Positions 52,991 through 60,893 of a stretch of 64,000 nt of DNA are shown piece by piece. The DNA comes from Caldicellulosiruptor acetigenus. Its GTDB lineage: Bacteria; Bacillota; Thermoanaerobacteria; Caldicellulosiruptorales; Caldicellulosiruptoraceae. Each line of letters starts with the position of its first letter. Within the stretch, counting starts at the first letter, position 1. Below the pieces are notes generated by a model. It did no database searches and was not told the origin of the DNA. It worked only from the letters and a program-made list of their open reading frames with translations. Position numbers and translations under genes: made by a program. Location of the stretch: NCBI RefSeq assembly GCF_026914305.1, contig NZ_CP113866.1:1057501-1121500 (forward strand), given 5' to 3'.

Positions 52991-54514
52991 ATGTTATTAA
53001 CTATAAAGAATGTTAAAGAGCTACGTGCTATAAGAGGTGTTAAAGACATGCTAACCATCCAGGCTAAGCTGATTTTTGACAGCAGCGAGGATAAGCAGAA
53101 AGTATTAAACCTTATGAGAAAATGGTCGGCTTGTATGAGATATGCATACAAAAGGCTTTTAGAAGGACATAAGAGAAATGAACTCAAAAGACAGCTTCAG
53201 GGGATTTTCAACCTGAACTCCCGATACGTTGATGATGCGATAATGAAGTCGCAAAGTGTTAAAAAATCTTGCGAACAGAAGGGAGAAAATCCCAAAAAGG
53301 TAATCTTTGGTGGAAGAACGCTGTTTGAAAAGCTTCAAAAGAGGCATATAAACGGCAGGGCGTACAGGAAACTTCAGCTTGAGTGGCAGGAGAAGAGGAA
53401 AGGGAATCTGTACTCAAGGGGAGACAGGAGCAAGAAAGGGAATCTCAACACAAGGATTGAGATAGACGGAAACAGCACAAAACTCAGAATAAACGTAGAT
53501 GAAAGGGAGTATGTATATGCAATTATACGGCCTGGATGGGAAGTGAAAGGTGGAACGTACACAGACAGGAATCAACTTCTGCAGGCGATTGCCACCTCAG
53601 GAGAGCCCTATTCTGTTGAATTGAAGCTCAAAAACAGCAAGATATATGCTTATTTTACCGTTGAAGAGGTTTTCCCGAAAGTCAAGATAACAAGAGCAAA
53701 CGGAGTTATAGGGATAGATACGAACGCATATCCCAAACACCTGGCATGGGTAGAAACAGACAGCAGTGGACAATTTCTGAGCTACGGTGAGATACCAATG
53801 CCGGAGCTTGAGAGCGGAAACTTTGACAAGAGGGAGTATTACAGGTGGCAGTACGCTCACATGATAGTAGCAATGGCAAAGGAGAAACAAAAAGCCATAG
53901 TAATCGAGAATTTGGACATAAAGGACAGGGGCAGGAGAGGAGACTTTTCAGGTAGAAAATCAAGACGTATAAGGCACTATTTTGGGTACAGGTCACTTTT
54001 AGAGAAGGTAAAACTTTTGGCAAAGCGGGAAGGAATAGAGGTTATAGAAGCAGACCCGGCTTATACTTCGATAATAGGTATGCTGAAGTACGCGCCGCAG
54101 TTCATGGTAAGCAAGGATGTAGCGGCAGCGTATGTGATAGCAAGAAGAGGTCTTGGATTAAAAGAAAGGATACCGCACAACTACATGGAGCACCTCAGTA
54201 GTCTTGATGTAAACAGTTTGGAAGAACTGAAGGAACACGTGAAAAAGACGGTCAAGAACCCGAACGTTAGTAAAAGACAGCTCAGGGAGATAGACTGGGC
54301 GATAAAGATTTTACAAAGCTCTGGGAGTGAGCCAGGGAGGCTATCCGAGTCTCTGGATGGAACAAGCGAGGATAGTCACAGGAAATTATCCTGTAATCTC
54401 TGGCGAGTTCTCAGGGTAGCGGTGGTAACTCCACTCTCTCCTGAGAGGGTTTTAAGAGACCTCTCTGTCCTGAAACTGCTTCTGGTTTCAGGACAAGTGG
54501 GGAGACCCGGCTAA
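52991..54514 (+). CDS. tnpB: RNA-guided endonuclease TnpB, without zinc finger
   Basis: A protein of 507 residues in the long frame. RuvC residues are D243 (GVIGIDTNAYP), E306 (AIVIENLDIK) and D376 (SKDVAAAYVIARRG). The CxxC zinc finger usual between the second and third sites is absent; the segment reads DPAYTSIIGMLKYAPQ instead. The true start may be ATG 53048, the second methionine in MLTIQAKLIF. Residues from about 441 on are low-complexity and coincide with strong RNA hairpins, so they probably come from the guide-RNA scaffold overlap. Related TnpB proteins cut DNA next to a short motif to keep the element in place. Confidence 0.82.
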   Translation: MLLTIKNVKELRAIRGVKDMLTIQAKLIFDSSEDKQKVLNLMRKWSACMRYAYKRLLEGHKRNELKRQLQGIFNLNSRYVDDAIMKSQSVKKSCEQKGENPKKVIFGGRTLFEKLQKRHINGRAYRKLQLEWQEKRKGNLYSRGDRSKKGNLNTRIEIDGNSTKLRINVDEREYVYAIIRPGWEVKGGTYTDRNQLLQAIATSGEPYSVELKLKNSKIYAYFTVEEVFPKVKITRANGVIGIDTNAYPKHLAWVETDSSGQFLSYGEIPMPELESGNFDKREYYRWQYAHMIVAMAKEKQKAIVIENLDIKDRGRRGDFSGRKSRRIRHYFGYRSLLEKVKLLAKREGIEVIEADPAYTSIIGMLKYAPQFMVSKDVAAAYVIARRGLGLKERIPHNYMEHLSSLDVNSLEELKEHVKKTVKNPNVSKRQLREIDWAIKILQSSGSEPGRLSESLDGTSEDSHRKLSCNLWRVLRVAVVTPLSPERVLRDLSVLKLLLVSGQVGRPG

Positions 54515-54595
54515 AAAGGGCGTAAGTTCCTGTTTCTTGGGACAGGGGCTATGGCTTTCCCAAATACCGCCTGCTGGGGCTGGGAAAGTTTGAAT
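54320..54595 (+). ncRNA. candidate omega (right-end) RNA of TnpB element
   Basis: The 3' end of tnpB and its downstream flank hold nested hairpins: CCTGAAAC / GTTTCAGG (about 54470-54496), CCTGT / ACAGG (about 54530-54546) and CTTTCCCA / TGGGAAAG (about 54554-54588). TnpB guide RNAs are made from exactly this region, and the guide would start just beyond the right end, about 54596 onward. Borders are approximate and expression is unproven. Confidence 0.5.
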
Positions 54596-54617
54596 GGCGG
54601 ACTACAAATACCCCAGC

Positions 54618-54651
54618 TATCTAAACTGTACACTTTTGTACAGTTTAGATA
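54618..54651. repeat. perfect 34-nt inverted repeat before fliS
   Basis: TATCTAAACTGTACA (54618-54632), loop CTTT, TGTACAGTTTAGATA (54637-54651). The 15-bp stem is perfect, lies four bases before the fliS ribosome binding site AGGAAG and has no T tail, so it is not a terminator. It may be an operator, an mRNA structure controlling fliS, or an end of the nearby element. Confidence 0.75.
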
Positions 54652-54665
54652 ACCAGGAAGATTTT

Positions 54666-55043
54666 ATGGACGCAGCTGCAAGATATCAAGAAGAAGTAAT
54701 AATGACAAAGCCACCAGAGGAACTCACTTTGATGCTTTATGATGGATGCATAAGATTTATAAAACTTGCAATGCAGGCAATTGATGAAAAAAAGCTTGAC
54801 AAAGCAAATGAGAATATTATCAAGGCAGAGAATATCATCACAGAGCTCATGTCAACACTTGATATGAGCTATGAAATATCTAAAAATTTAATGAGCCTTT
54901 ATGATTTTGTTTACCGATGGCTCATTCAAGCAAATCTCAAAAAAGACAAAAAGTATTTGGAAGAGGCACTTGAGATTGTGCAGGATTTGCGAAACACCTG
55001 GGCAGAGGCAATAAAGATTGCAAGACAGCAGAAGAATAAATAA
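54666..55043 (+). CDS. fliS: flagellin export chaperone FliS
   Basis: A protein of 125 residues. ARYQEEVIMTKPPEELTLMLYDGCIRFIKLA, AENIITELMSTLDM and a helical C-terminus are the FliS pattern. ATG 54666, after AGGAAG at 5 nt, gives the usual length; an upstream start at 54594 would read through the palindrome. FliS binds flagellin C-termini before export. Confidence 0.94.
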   Translation: MDAAARYQEEVIMTKPPEELTLMLYDGCIRFIKLAMQAIDEKKLDKANENIIKAENIITELMSTLDMSYEISKNLMSLYDFVYRWLIQANLKKDKKYLEEALEIVQDLRNTWAEAIKIARQQKNK

Positions 55044-55058
55044 AAAGGGCTGGGGTTT

Positions 55059-55523
55059 ATGTATAATAAGCTTGTAAGTCTTCTCGAAGAAAAGGAAAAG
55101 CTTGTGGATAGGTTTTTGACTCTTACCACTTTGCAACAGGAGTATATTTTAAATGACAACTTTGATGAACTTTCTAAGATTGTTGATGAAAAAGGGGATT
55201 TGATTGAGAGAATAAATAGAATAGACAGCGAATTTTTAGAGGAGTTTGAACGCATCAAAAAACAAAAAGGAATAAAAAGTTTTGATGAGATAACAGATAT
55301 TGACAAAGAAACGGGTATTTTGCTCAAAAGCCTCACATCATCTATTTTGCAAAAACTGCAGGTTATAAAGGACATAGACGAAAAGAATAATATTCTAATT
55401 CGAGCAAAATTTTATGAGATAAAAAAGACTATAAAAAGCATGCGGTACAAAAAAGAGGCGTTGAAAGACTATTCCCAGTACAAACAGACCCAGTTTCCAT
55501 CCGGGTTTGACAGGAAAGAATAA
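55059..55523 (+). CDS. FlgN/FliT-like flagellar chaperone
   Basis: A protein of 154 residues, nearly all helical: LVSLLEEKEKLVDRFLTLTTLQQEYIL at the N-terminus and a long central coiled coil. The position right after fliS corresponds to fliT, the FliD chaperone, although the sequence also fits the FlgN superfamily. Starts 15 nt after fliS. Confidence 0.75.
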   Translation: MYNKLVSLLEEKEKLVDRFLTLTTLQQEYILNDNFDELSKIVDEKGDLIERINRIDSEFLEEFERIKKQKGIKSFDEITDIDKETGILLKSLTSSILQKLQVIKDIDEKNNILIRAKFYEIKKTIKSMRYKKEALKDYSQYKQTQFPSGFDRKE

Positions 55524-55552
55524 GAGGGGCTTAAAAAGCCCCTTCTTTGTTT
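55522..55552. terminator. bidirectional terminator
   Basis: AAGAGGGGCTT, loop AAAA, AGCCCCTTCTT with T-rich flanks on one side and A-rich on the other. It serves the fliS transcript and, in reverse, the convergent DUF2442 gene, whose last codons it overlaps. Confidence 0.8.
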
Positions 55553-55875
55553 GTCTTTTGCCTAAATTCATTTTCAATCTTTTCAAAAAGCCATGTAGGC
55601 TCCTCCACCTCAGGGCAAGTTTCATACAGAACAAGTGGGTCTAAGTCAAGGCAGGTTGTCTCATCGTAGTTTCCACTTACATCCCACGCAAGTGTTCCAT
55701 TTAGAACAGTGCATCTTTCCATAAAGAATTTTTTATCTTTGAGTCTTTGAAATTCACCCTTTTCAAGCAGGGTAGAAGCATCAAAAAGTTTTATGCTGCC
55801 ATCATCAAAGTATATATACACCTTGTAATCCTCGGTAGGAATAACCTGCACAACCTCAGGGTAATATTCCATCAT
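55531..55875 (-). CDS. DUF2442 family protein
   Basis: A protein of 114 residues. PEVVQVIPTEDYKVYIYFDDGSIKLFDAS, FFMERCTVLNGTLAWDVSGNYD (read in parts) and LDLDPLVLYE match DUF2442. Such genes often pair with a DUF4160 gene; a fragment of one lies directly upstream. Function unproven. Confidence 0.88.
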   Translation of the reverse strand: MMEYYPEVVQVIPTEDYKVYIYFDDGSIKLFDASTLLEKGEFQRLKDKKFFMERCTVLNGTLAWDVSGNYDETTCLDLDPLVLYETCPEVEEPTWLFEKIENEFRQKTNKEGAF

Positions 55876-55896
55876 ATATTAATCACCCCAAAGAAC

Positions 55897-55995
55897 TTAA
55901 ACTAAAGGATTAATTCTCATTAGAGGAGGGTTATGGTCGTCAAAATACATTGTAATCCTTATGCCATAGAAGATACAAATTTCTATCAATTTTCC
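55897..55995 (-). pseudogene. DUF4160 remnant
   Basis: On the minus strand the frame reads LIEICIFYGIRITMYFDDHNPP and then LMRINPLV before a stop. DUF4160 proteins start with a very similar PEI-x-x-F-x-GI-x-I-x-M-Y-F-x-D-H-x-P-P-H-F-H-A segment; here the part after DHNPP is lost. It lies about 20 nt upstream of DUF2442, the usual partner. Short, so the call is moderate. Confidence 0.5.
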
Positions 55996-56085
55996 AAATC
56001 CCACCTCAATGCCCAATGATAGCTCTTCTAAAAAAATTATAAATTAAATTTTGCTTAAAATCACACTTATAAAGTTAAATCAAAA

Positions 56086-57273
56086 TTAGCTTTCAATCTT
56101 TATTTTCCTCACAAAATACAAATTCCCCAACGCAAAAGCTGCTGCTAAGACAAATACGTACTCATACCCAAGTTTGTTCCACAGAAAACCAGATAGCATT
56201 GGAAGGCTCATTGAAACTGCATGGTCCATGCTTGTGCCTGTTGAAAGAGTAGGAGTCAGATCATCAGGATGTTTTATTATCTTCTTTATGTATGTTGACC
56301 TTGCCATTGATGTTGCAAACATCAAGTTGTCAATGATGTAACACCCATAGGCAATGGCAAGCGCAAGCCATTTTATCTTTATATTCTCAGTTGCAGCATA
56401 TCCAAGACATATAAGAAAAATTACTACCGCATCAAATGTGAGTATCTTCTTTTCGCCAAGCTTGTCAATGAGCCTGCCGATTATGTTTCTAAAACCAATT
56501 CCCAAAAATGAACAGATGATTCCCACAAGTGCAAAATTCGCAACAGGCTGTTTGAAGATCTTAATCAAAACCCAGGGTGCAAAGGTGATAAATATTTGCT
56601 TTCTTGCGCCAAAGAAGATTGAAAGCACATAGTAAAGCCAGTAATCCTTTTTTATTACAAACTTAAATCCCTTGTGCTGTGTCTTTTTTGGAAGTTTTAT
56701 TGGCACAAGAAACAGGGCTGCAAAAAGATACATCACAGCAGCAACAACATACGCAGTTTGAAAAGAAAAATTTAAAAACTTAAAACCCACCATTACTATG
56801 AAATATCCAATTATAGATGCCGCTGTTGCAACAGAACCAATGAGTCCTAAAGTTTTACCATACTCATCCTCTTTTGAAAGCTCCATTCCAATACTTGAGG
56901 TCAGAACCATATTAAGATGTGTGCCTGTATTGTATATGGCTGTCCAAACAATCAAAAGTAGAAAGCTTGGGGCAAGAAATCCAAGACCAATTAAAGAAAA
57001 TGAGCATAAAAAAGTAGCAATAATGCTTACCCTCAGATCGCCAAGAAAGTATAAAAAACCAATAAGAAAGATAATTAAAAAACCAGGGGTTTCGCGCGGA
57101 AACTCCAGAACTCCTCTTGCCATGGGGGATATCTTGTATGTTGCAGCAATGTAGTTGTTAAATATTGTGTCGTTTATCCCACCGCCAATTCCCATAAAAG
57201 CATTTGCCAAAATAAACAAGGAAATACTTGAAAGAAGAACTTTTAAACCCTGCTTTGAACTGAGCTGTGGCAC
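56086..57273 (-). CDS. MFS transporter
   Basis: A protein of 395 residues with about 12 transmembrane helices in two halves, the major facilitator design. The loop RNIIGRLIDKLGEKK between helices 8 and 9 is an MFS motif A-like element. Substrate cannot be told. Isolated; the thpR gene upstream on the same strand is 40 nt away and may be in the same transcript. Confidence 0.85.
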   Translation of the reverse strand: MPQLSSKQGLKVLLSSISLFILANAFMGIGGGINDTIFNNYIAATYKISPMARGVLEFPRETPGFLIIFLIGFLYFLGDLRVSIIATFLCSFSLIGLGFLAPSFLLLIVWTAIYNTGTHLNMVLTSSIGMELSKEDEYGKTLGLIGSVATAASIIGYFIVMVGFKFLNFSFQTAYVVAAVMYLFAALFLVPIKLPKKTQHKGFKFVIKKDYWLYYVLSIFFGARKQIFITFAPWVLIKIFKQPVANFALVGIICSFLGIGFRNIIGRLIDKLGEKKILTFDAVVIFLICLGYAATENIKIKWLALAIAYGCYIIDNLMFATSMARSTYIKKIIKHPDDLTPTLSTGTSMDHAVSMSLPMLSGFLWNKLGYEYVFVLAAAFALGNLYFVRKIKIES

Positions 57274-57313
57274 AATTTTTCATCCCTTCCTATAAAATTT
57301 AAGAAATATTTAT

Positions 57314-57865
57314 TTATTCAAGCTCAATATCAAATATAGGTGTATAGACTCTTTTTCTATCTATCTCCTCGCTCAAAAAAAGAATGACCTTTTCAACAGG
57401 AATTTCATCAAAAGAAAAGCTTTCAACATACTTTTGAAAACTCTCAAAAGGTTCATTTAATACAACATCCTGGGCAATTGTTATATGGGGTGTGTACTCT
57501 CTTTTTTCTCTTTCAAATCCAAGCTCTGCCATTGCATCCTCAACAAGAGAAAAAAGGGTATTAAGTTTTTCAAGATTGCCATCTGGTTTTAGATACACAA
57601 CTCTCAAGTTTCCATGCCCTTTAAAATATCCGCACGATGAGATTTTCAATGAAAAACGGGAAAAATCTTTTAGAATCTTTTCAAGCGCCTGTCTGATTTT
57701 TTCCACCTTTTCATATTCAATCTCACCCAAGAATTTGAGGGTTAAATGAAAGTTGTCAATGTACTTCCATCTGCCTTTTTTGCTGATTGACTTTAAAAAG
57801 CTTTGCACTTCAACAATCTGCTCTTTTAAGCTTTTTGGAAAGTCAATACCAATGAATGTTCGCAT
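57314..57865 (-). CDS. thpR: RNA 2',3'-cyclic 3'-phosphodiesterase
   Basis: A protein of 183 residues of the 2H phosphoesterase family. The two catalytic HxTx motifs are HLTLKFLGE (about 40-48) and HITIAQD (about 127-133). The N-terminal RTFIGIDFP is typical of ThpR (LigT). It opens 2',3'-cyclic phosphates in RNA. Confidence 0.93.
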   Translation of the reverse strand: MRTFIGIDFPKSLKEQIVEVQSFLKSISKKGRWKYIDNFHLTLKFLGEIEYEKVEKIRQALEKILKDFSRFSLKISSCGYFKGHGNLRVVYLKPDGNLEKLNTLFSLVEDAMAELGFEREKREYTPHITIAQDVVLNEPFESFQKYVESFSFDEIPVEKVILFLSEEIDRKRVYTPIFDIELE

Positions 57866-57983
57866 TCTATCTTCATTCCTTTCAATACTGAATTTTTAGA
57901 AAAATCTTTGAACGGTAACATTTTATTTGGTAGAATAAATATAAACAGCTCATATCTTAAATTTTATCAGGGGGAAGGGCATT

Positions 57984-58286
57984 ATGGAAGTACTTTATAA
58001 CGTAAAACTTTTATATCCAACAGACATCCCTGTATCACCAGGTGTCATAAACGTTGAAATTTACAAACCACAACAAGGCAAACTTCCAATATACATCAAA
58101 AGCCTTGATGAAAACGACCCGAAGAAGTTTATATCAAATATTGCTTCCATCATACAAGAAGAGCTTCTAAACAGAATAAATATTGATATTGTAACCCAAA
58201 CCCAGCTTTACGTGGTTGACGAGAATTCAAAGTATAAAATCATTTTTAACAATAGCTTGAAAGATTTTACCATAGAAAAGGAGTAG
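57984..58286 (+). CDS. hypothetical protein upstream of proB
   Basis: A protein of 100 residues with an N-terminal beta-rich part and an amphipathic helix (about 50-70). No family recognised. CAGGGGGAAGGG precedes the ATG by about 6-8 nt. proB starts 10 nt after its stop, so it belongs to the proBA transcript. Confidence 0.7.
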   Translation: MEVLYNVKLLYPTDIPVSPGVINVEIYKPQQGKLPIYIKSLDENDPKKFISNIASIIQEELLNRINIDIVTQTQLYVVDENSKYKIIFNNSLKDFTIEKE

Positions 58287-58296
58287 AAAGTGGAAA

Positions 58297-59097
58297 ATGC
58301 GAGACTTTGGAAATGTAAAAAAGGTTGTTGTAAAGGTTGGAACAAGCACTGTAACATATCCCACAGGTAAGCTAAATCTTTCGCGCTTAGAAAAACTTGC
58401 AAGAGTTCTTTCTGACATAAAAAATGAAGGAAGGGACGTTGTGCTTGTCACATCTGGTGCTGTTGCATCAGGTTTGGGCAGGCTTGGGCTTACCAAAAAT
58501 CACAAAACAACTCAAGAAAAACAGGCGCTCGCGGCAATTGGCCAGGGAATTTTAATGCAGATTTACGAAAAGCTTTTTGGTGAATACGGAGTTGTGGTTG
58601 CCCAGGTGCTTCTTACCAAGGATGTTGTCGATGAAGAGAAGAAGATGCTGAATGTTAAGAACACATTTGAATACCTGTTTAAATATGGTGCAATTCCAAT
58701 TGTGAACGAAAACGACGTTGTTGCGATTGAAGAGCTTGAGTTTGGCGACAACGATACTCTGTCTGCTTATGTTGCGACAATAATTGATGCTGACCTTTTG
58801 ATAATTCTTTCTGACATAGACGGGCTTTACTCATGTGACCCCAGACTTGATAAAAATGCACAGCTTATAAAAGAGGTTTTTGAGATTGACTCATATATAG
58901 AAAGTATTGCAGGTGGTGCAGGTACTGTCAACTCAACAGGCGGTATGCAGACCAAAATAGAAGCTGCTAAGATTGCAATGCAACATGGGATTCCTATGGT
59001 CATTGCAAACGGTGAAAATCCGTCAATTGTAAAAGAGATTTTAGAGGGCAAGGAGATAGGAACTTTGTTTGTTAGTAAAAACACCGTTTCAAGATAA
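58297..59097 (+). CDS. proB: glutamate 5-kinase
   Basis: A protein of 266 residues: VVKVGTSTVTYPTGKLN, VTSGAVASGLGRLG, PIVNENDVVAIEELEFGDNDTLSA (read in parts), LSDIDGLY and GGMQTKIEAAKIA are the amino-acid kinase marks. It lacks the C-terminal PUA domain found in longer ProB proteins. First step of proline synthesis; proA follows 23 nt later. Confidence 0.95.
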   Translation: MRDFGNVKKVVVKVGTSTVTYPTGKLNLSRLEKLARVLSDIKNEGRDVVLVTSGAVASGLGRLGLTKNHKTTQEKQALAAIGQGILMQIYEKLFGEYGVVVAQVLLTKDVVDEEKKMLNVKNTFEYLFKYGAIPIVNENDVVAIEELEFGDNDTLSAYVATIIDADLLIILSDIDGLYSCDPRLDKNAQLIKEVFEIDSYIESIAGGAGTVNSTGGMQTKIEAAKIAMQHGIPMVIANGENPSIVKEILEGKEIGTLFVSKNTVSR

Positions 59098-59120
59098 ATG
59101 CAAAGGGGGCGGAAATAAAG

Positions 59121-60380
59121 ATGAGCGATTTGATTGAAAAAGCAAAAAAGGTTAAAGAAGCGTCAAAAAAGCTCATGAACCTTTCTGAAAATGAAAAGAA
59201 TAGGGCACTTTCATGCATATCTCAAAAGATATTAGAGAAGATGGATTTTATTTTGCAAGAAAACCAAAAAGATATGGAAAATGCTGTTTCTAAAGGCATC
59301 AAAGGAGCACTTTTGGACAGGTTAAAACTCACAGAAGATAGGATAAAGCAAATTTGCAAGGGAATTGAGGATGTTATAAAACTTCCTGACCCGGTTGGCG
59401 AAGTTATTTCTATGTGGAAGCGTCCCAACGGGCTTGTGATTGGTCAAAAGAGAGTGCCGATTGGTGCAATAGGAATAATCTATGAGGCAAGACCAAATGT
59501 TACTGTTGATGCAGCCATTTTGTGTTTAAAAGCTGGAAACAGTGTTCTTTTGCGAGGCGGGTCTGAAGCGATAAACTCAAATATTGCATTTGTAAAGGTA
59601 ATGAAAGAAGGTTTACTTGAAGCTGGGATTGAGGAAGGTAGTATAGAGATTGTTGAGGACACATCACGTGAGACTGCTGTTGCCATGATGAAATTGAATG
59701 AGTATTTGGACCTTTTGATTCCACGCGGTGGTGCAAACCTTATAAAAACTGTTGTGCAGAACGCAACAGTTCCTGTGATAGAGACTGGTGTTGGAAACTG
59801 TCACGTTTTTGTTGATGAAAGCGCTGATTTTGAGATGGCAAAAAGAATTGTGATAAATGCAAAGACTCAAAGACCGGGTGTTTGCAATGCTGCTGAAAAG
59901 CTTCTTGTACACAAAAACATTGCAGAGCAGTTCTTGCCGATGATTATAAAAGAGTTGATGGAAAGAAACGTTGAGATAAGAGGATGCCCCACAGCAGTTG
60001 AGATTTGCAGTAAAAATGGAATTGAGATAAAAGAAGCCACTGAAGATGACTGGTATACAGAGTATTTAGATTTGATAATGGGTGTTAAGGTAGTTAGCAG
60101 CATTGATGATGCAATTGAACATATTAACAAATATGGCTCAAAACATTCAGAAGCTATTGTAACTAAGGACTACTTCAACGCTCAAAAGTTCTTGGACTAT
60201 GTAGATGCTGCGGCCGTGTATGTGAACGCATCAACAAGGTTCACAGACGGCTTTGAATTTGGGTTTGGAGCAGAGATTGGAATCTCAACTCAAAAACTTC
60301 ATGCAAGAGGTCCTATGGGGTTAAAAGAGCTCACAACAATAAAATATATCATCTATGGCAGCGGACAAATAAGAAAATAA
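59121..60380 (+). CDS. proA: gamma-glutamyl phosphate reductase
   Basis: A protein of 419 residues. GAIGIIYEARPNVTVDAAILCLKAGNSVLLRGG (read in parts), the catalytic cysteine in QRPGVCNAAEKLLVH and the end segment STRFTDGFEFGFGAEIGIST match ProA. Acts after ProB. A hairpinless junction leads into the next gene. Confidence 0.96.
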   Translation: MSDLIEKAKKVKEASKKLMNLSENEKNRALSCISQKILEKMDFILQENQKDMENAVSKGIKGALLDRLKLTEDRIKQICKGIEDVIKLPDPVGEVISMWKRPNGLVIGQKRVPIGAIGIIYEARPNVTVDAAILCLKAGNSVLLRGGSEAINSNIAFVKVMKEGLLEAGIEEGSIEIVEDTSRETAVAMMKLNEYLDLLIPRGGANLIKTVVQNATVPVIETGVGNCHVFVDESADFEMAKRIVINAKTQRPGVCNAAEKLLVHKNIAEQFLPMIIKELMERNVEIRGCPTAVEICSKNGIEIKEATEDDWYTEYLDLIMGVKVVSSIDDAIEHINKYGSKHSEAIVTKDYFNAQKFLDYVDAAAVYVNASTRFTDGFEFGFGAEIGISTQKLHARGPMGLKELTTIKYIIYGSGQIRK

Positions 60381-60401
60381 ATGTTTAGAGGTGTTTATTA
60401 T

Positions 60402-60758
60402 ATGGAACAAAAAACAAGATTTAAAGACATTCATTTGCGTCAAGATTTAGAACAAATTACCCAGGAGCTGAAGAAAATTTATGGTGATAAGCTAATAAAA
60501 GTGATTTTGTTTGGTTCATACGCTACAGGAAAGTACGATTTAGAGTCTGATGTTGATATAGCAGTTTTAGTAGATTTAGATGAGGATCAATTAAAAAAGT
60601 ATGAAGATAGCTTAGATGCCATTGCAACCGAGTTTGGATATAAGACTTTAAAAGTATTTTCGATTATAGATTTTCCCTTTAGAAGATTTGAAAAACTAAA
60701 AGAGATATTGCCATTTTATAAAAGTATTGAGGAGAAAGGGATAGTATTATATGGATGA
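60402..60758 (+). CDS. orphan MNT-type nucleotidyltransferase
   Basis: A protein of 118 residues with LFGSYATGKYDLESDVDIAV, the GS-x-DxD site of minimal nucleotidyltransferases (about residues 37-56). ATG 60402 is preferred to 60381 because GAGGTG lies 9 nt upstream. These proteins usually pair with a HEPN protein; none follows, since a terminator starts 17 nt after the stop. Co-transcription with proBA is likely. Confidence 0.82.
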   Translation: MEQKTRFKDIHLRQDLEQITQELKKIYGDKLIKVILFGSYATGKYDLESDVDIAVLVDLDEDQLKKYEDSLDAIATEFGYKTLKVFSIIDFPFRRFEKLKEILPFYKSIEEKGIVLYG

Positions 60759-60774
60759 CACAAAGATAAAAACT

Positions 60775-60805
60775 AAGGACGACTATGTTGTTGTCCTTTT
60801 TTCTT
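60775..60805 (+). terminator. rho-independent terminator
   Basis: AAGGACGAC, loop TATGTT, GTTGTCCTT with one G-T pair, then TTTTCTTT. It ends the proBA-nucleotidyltransferase transcript. Confidence 0.85.
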
Positions 60806-60893
60806 TATGAAAGAAAGTCTTATGTGCTATAATAAAACAAAAGAAGCACTTTTGCTGCGATTTAAAAACTGAACAAGAAGGGGTAATGCAAGC

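Larger units (their letters stand above)
52940..54595 (+). mobile_element. solo IS605-type TnpB element (IS1341-like)
   Basis: A tnpB gene without tnpA lies between fliD and fliS. The left end is placed loosely near 52940-52970, and the right end near GTTTGAAT at about 54588-54595, by analogy with IS605 elements that end after a structured RNA with TTGAA- or TTCAA-like sequence. Neither border is proven. Insertion spares both flagellar reading frames but separates fliS from its promoter by about 1.7 kb. Confidence 0.7.

Noticed and set aside
54594-54665. Longer fliS start at 54594
   Set aside because: It would add residues coded by the 34-nt palindrome and by the element end, which no FliS needs; AGGAAG before ATG 54666 is better.
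60751-60810. Short HEPN-like partner gene after the nucleotidyltransferase
   Set aside because: The frame from ATG 60751 is only 19 codons and runs through the terminator.
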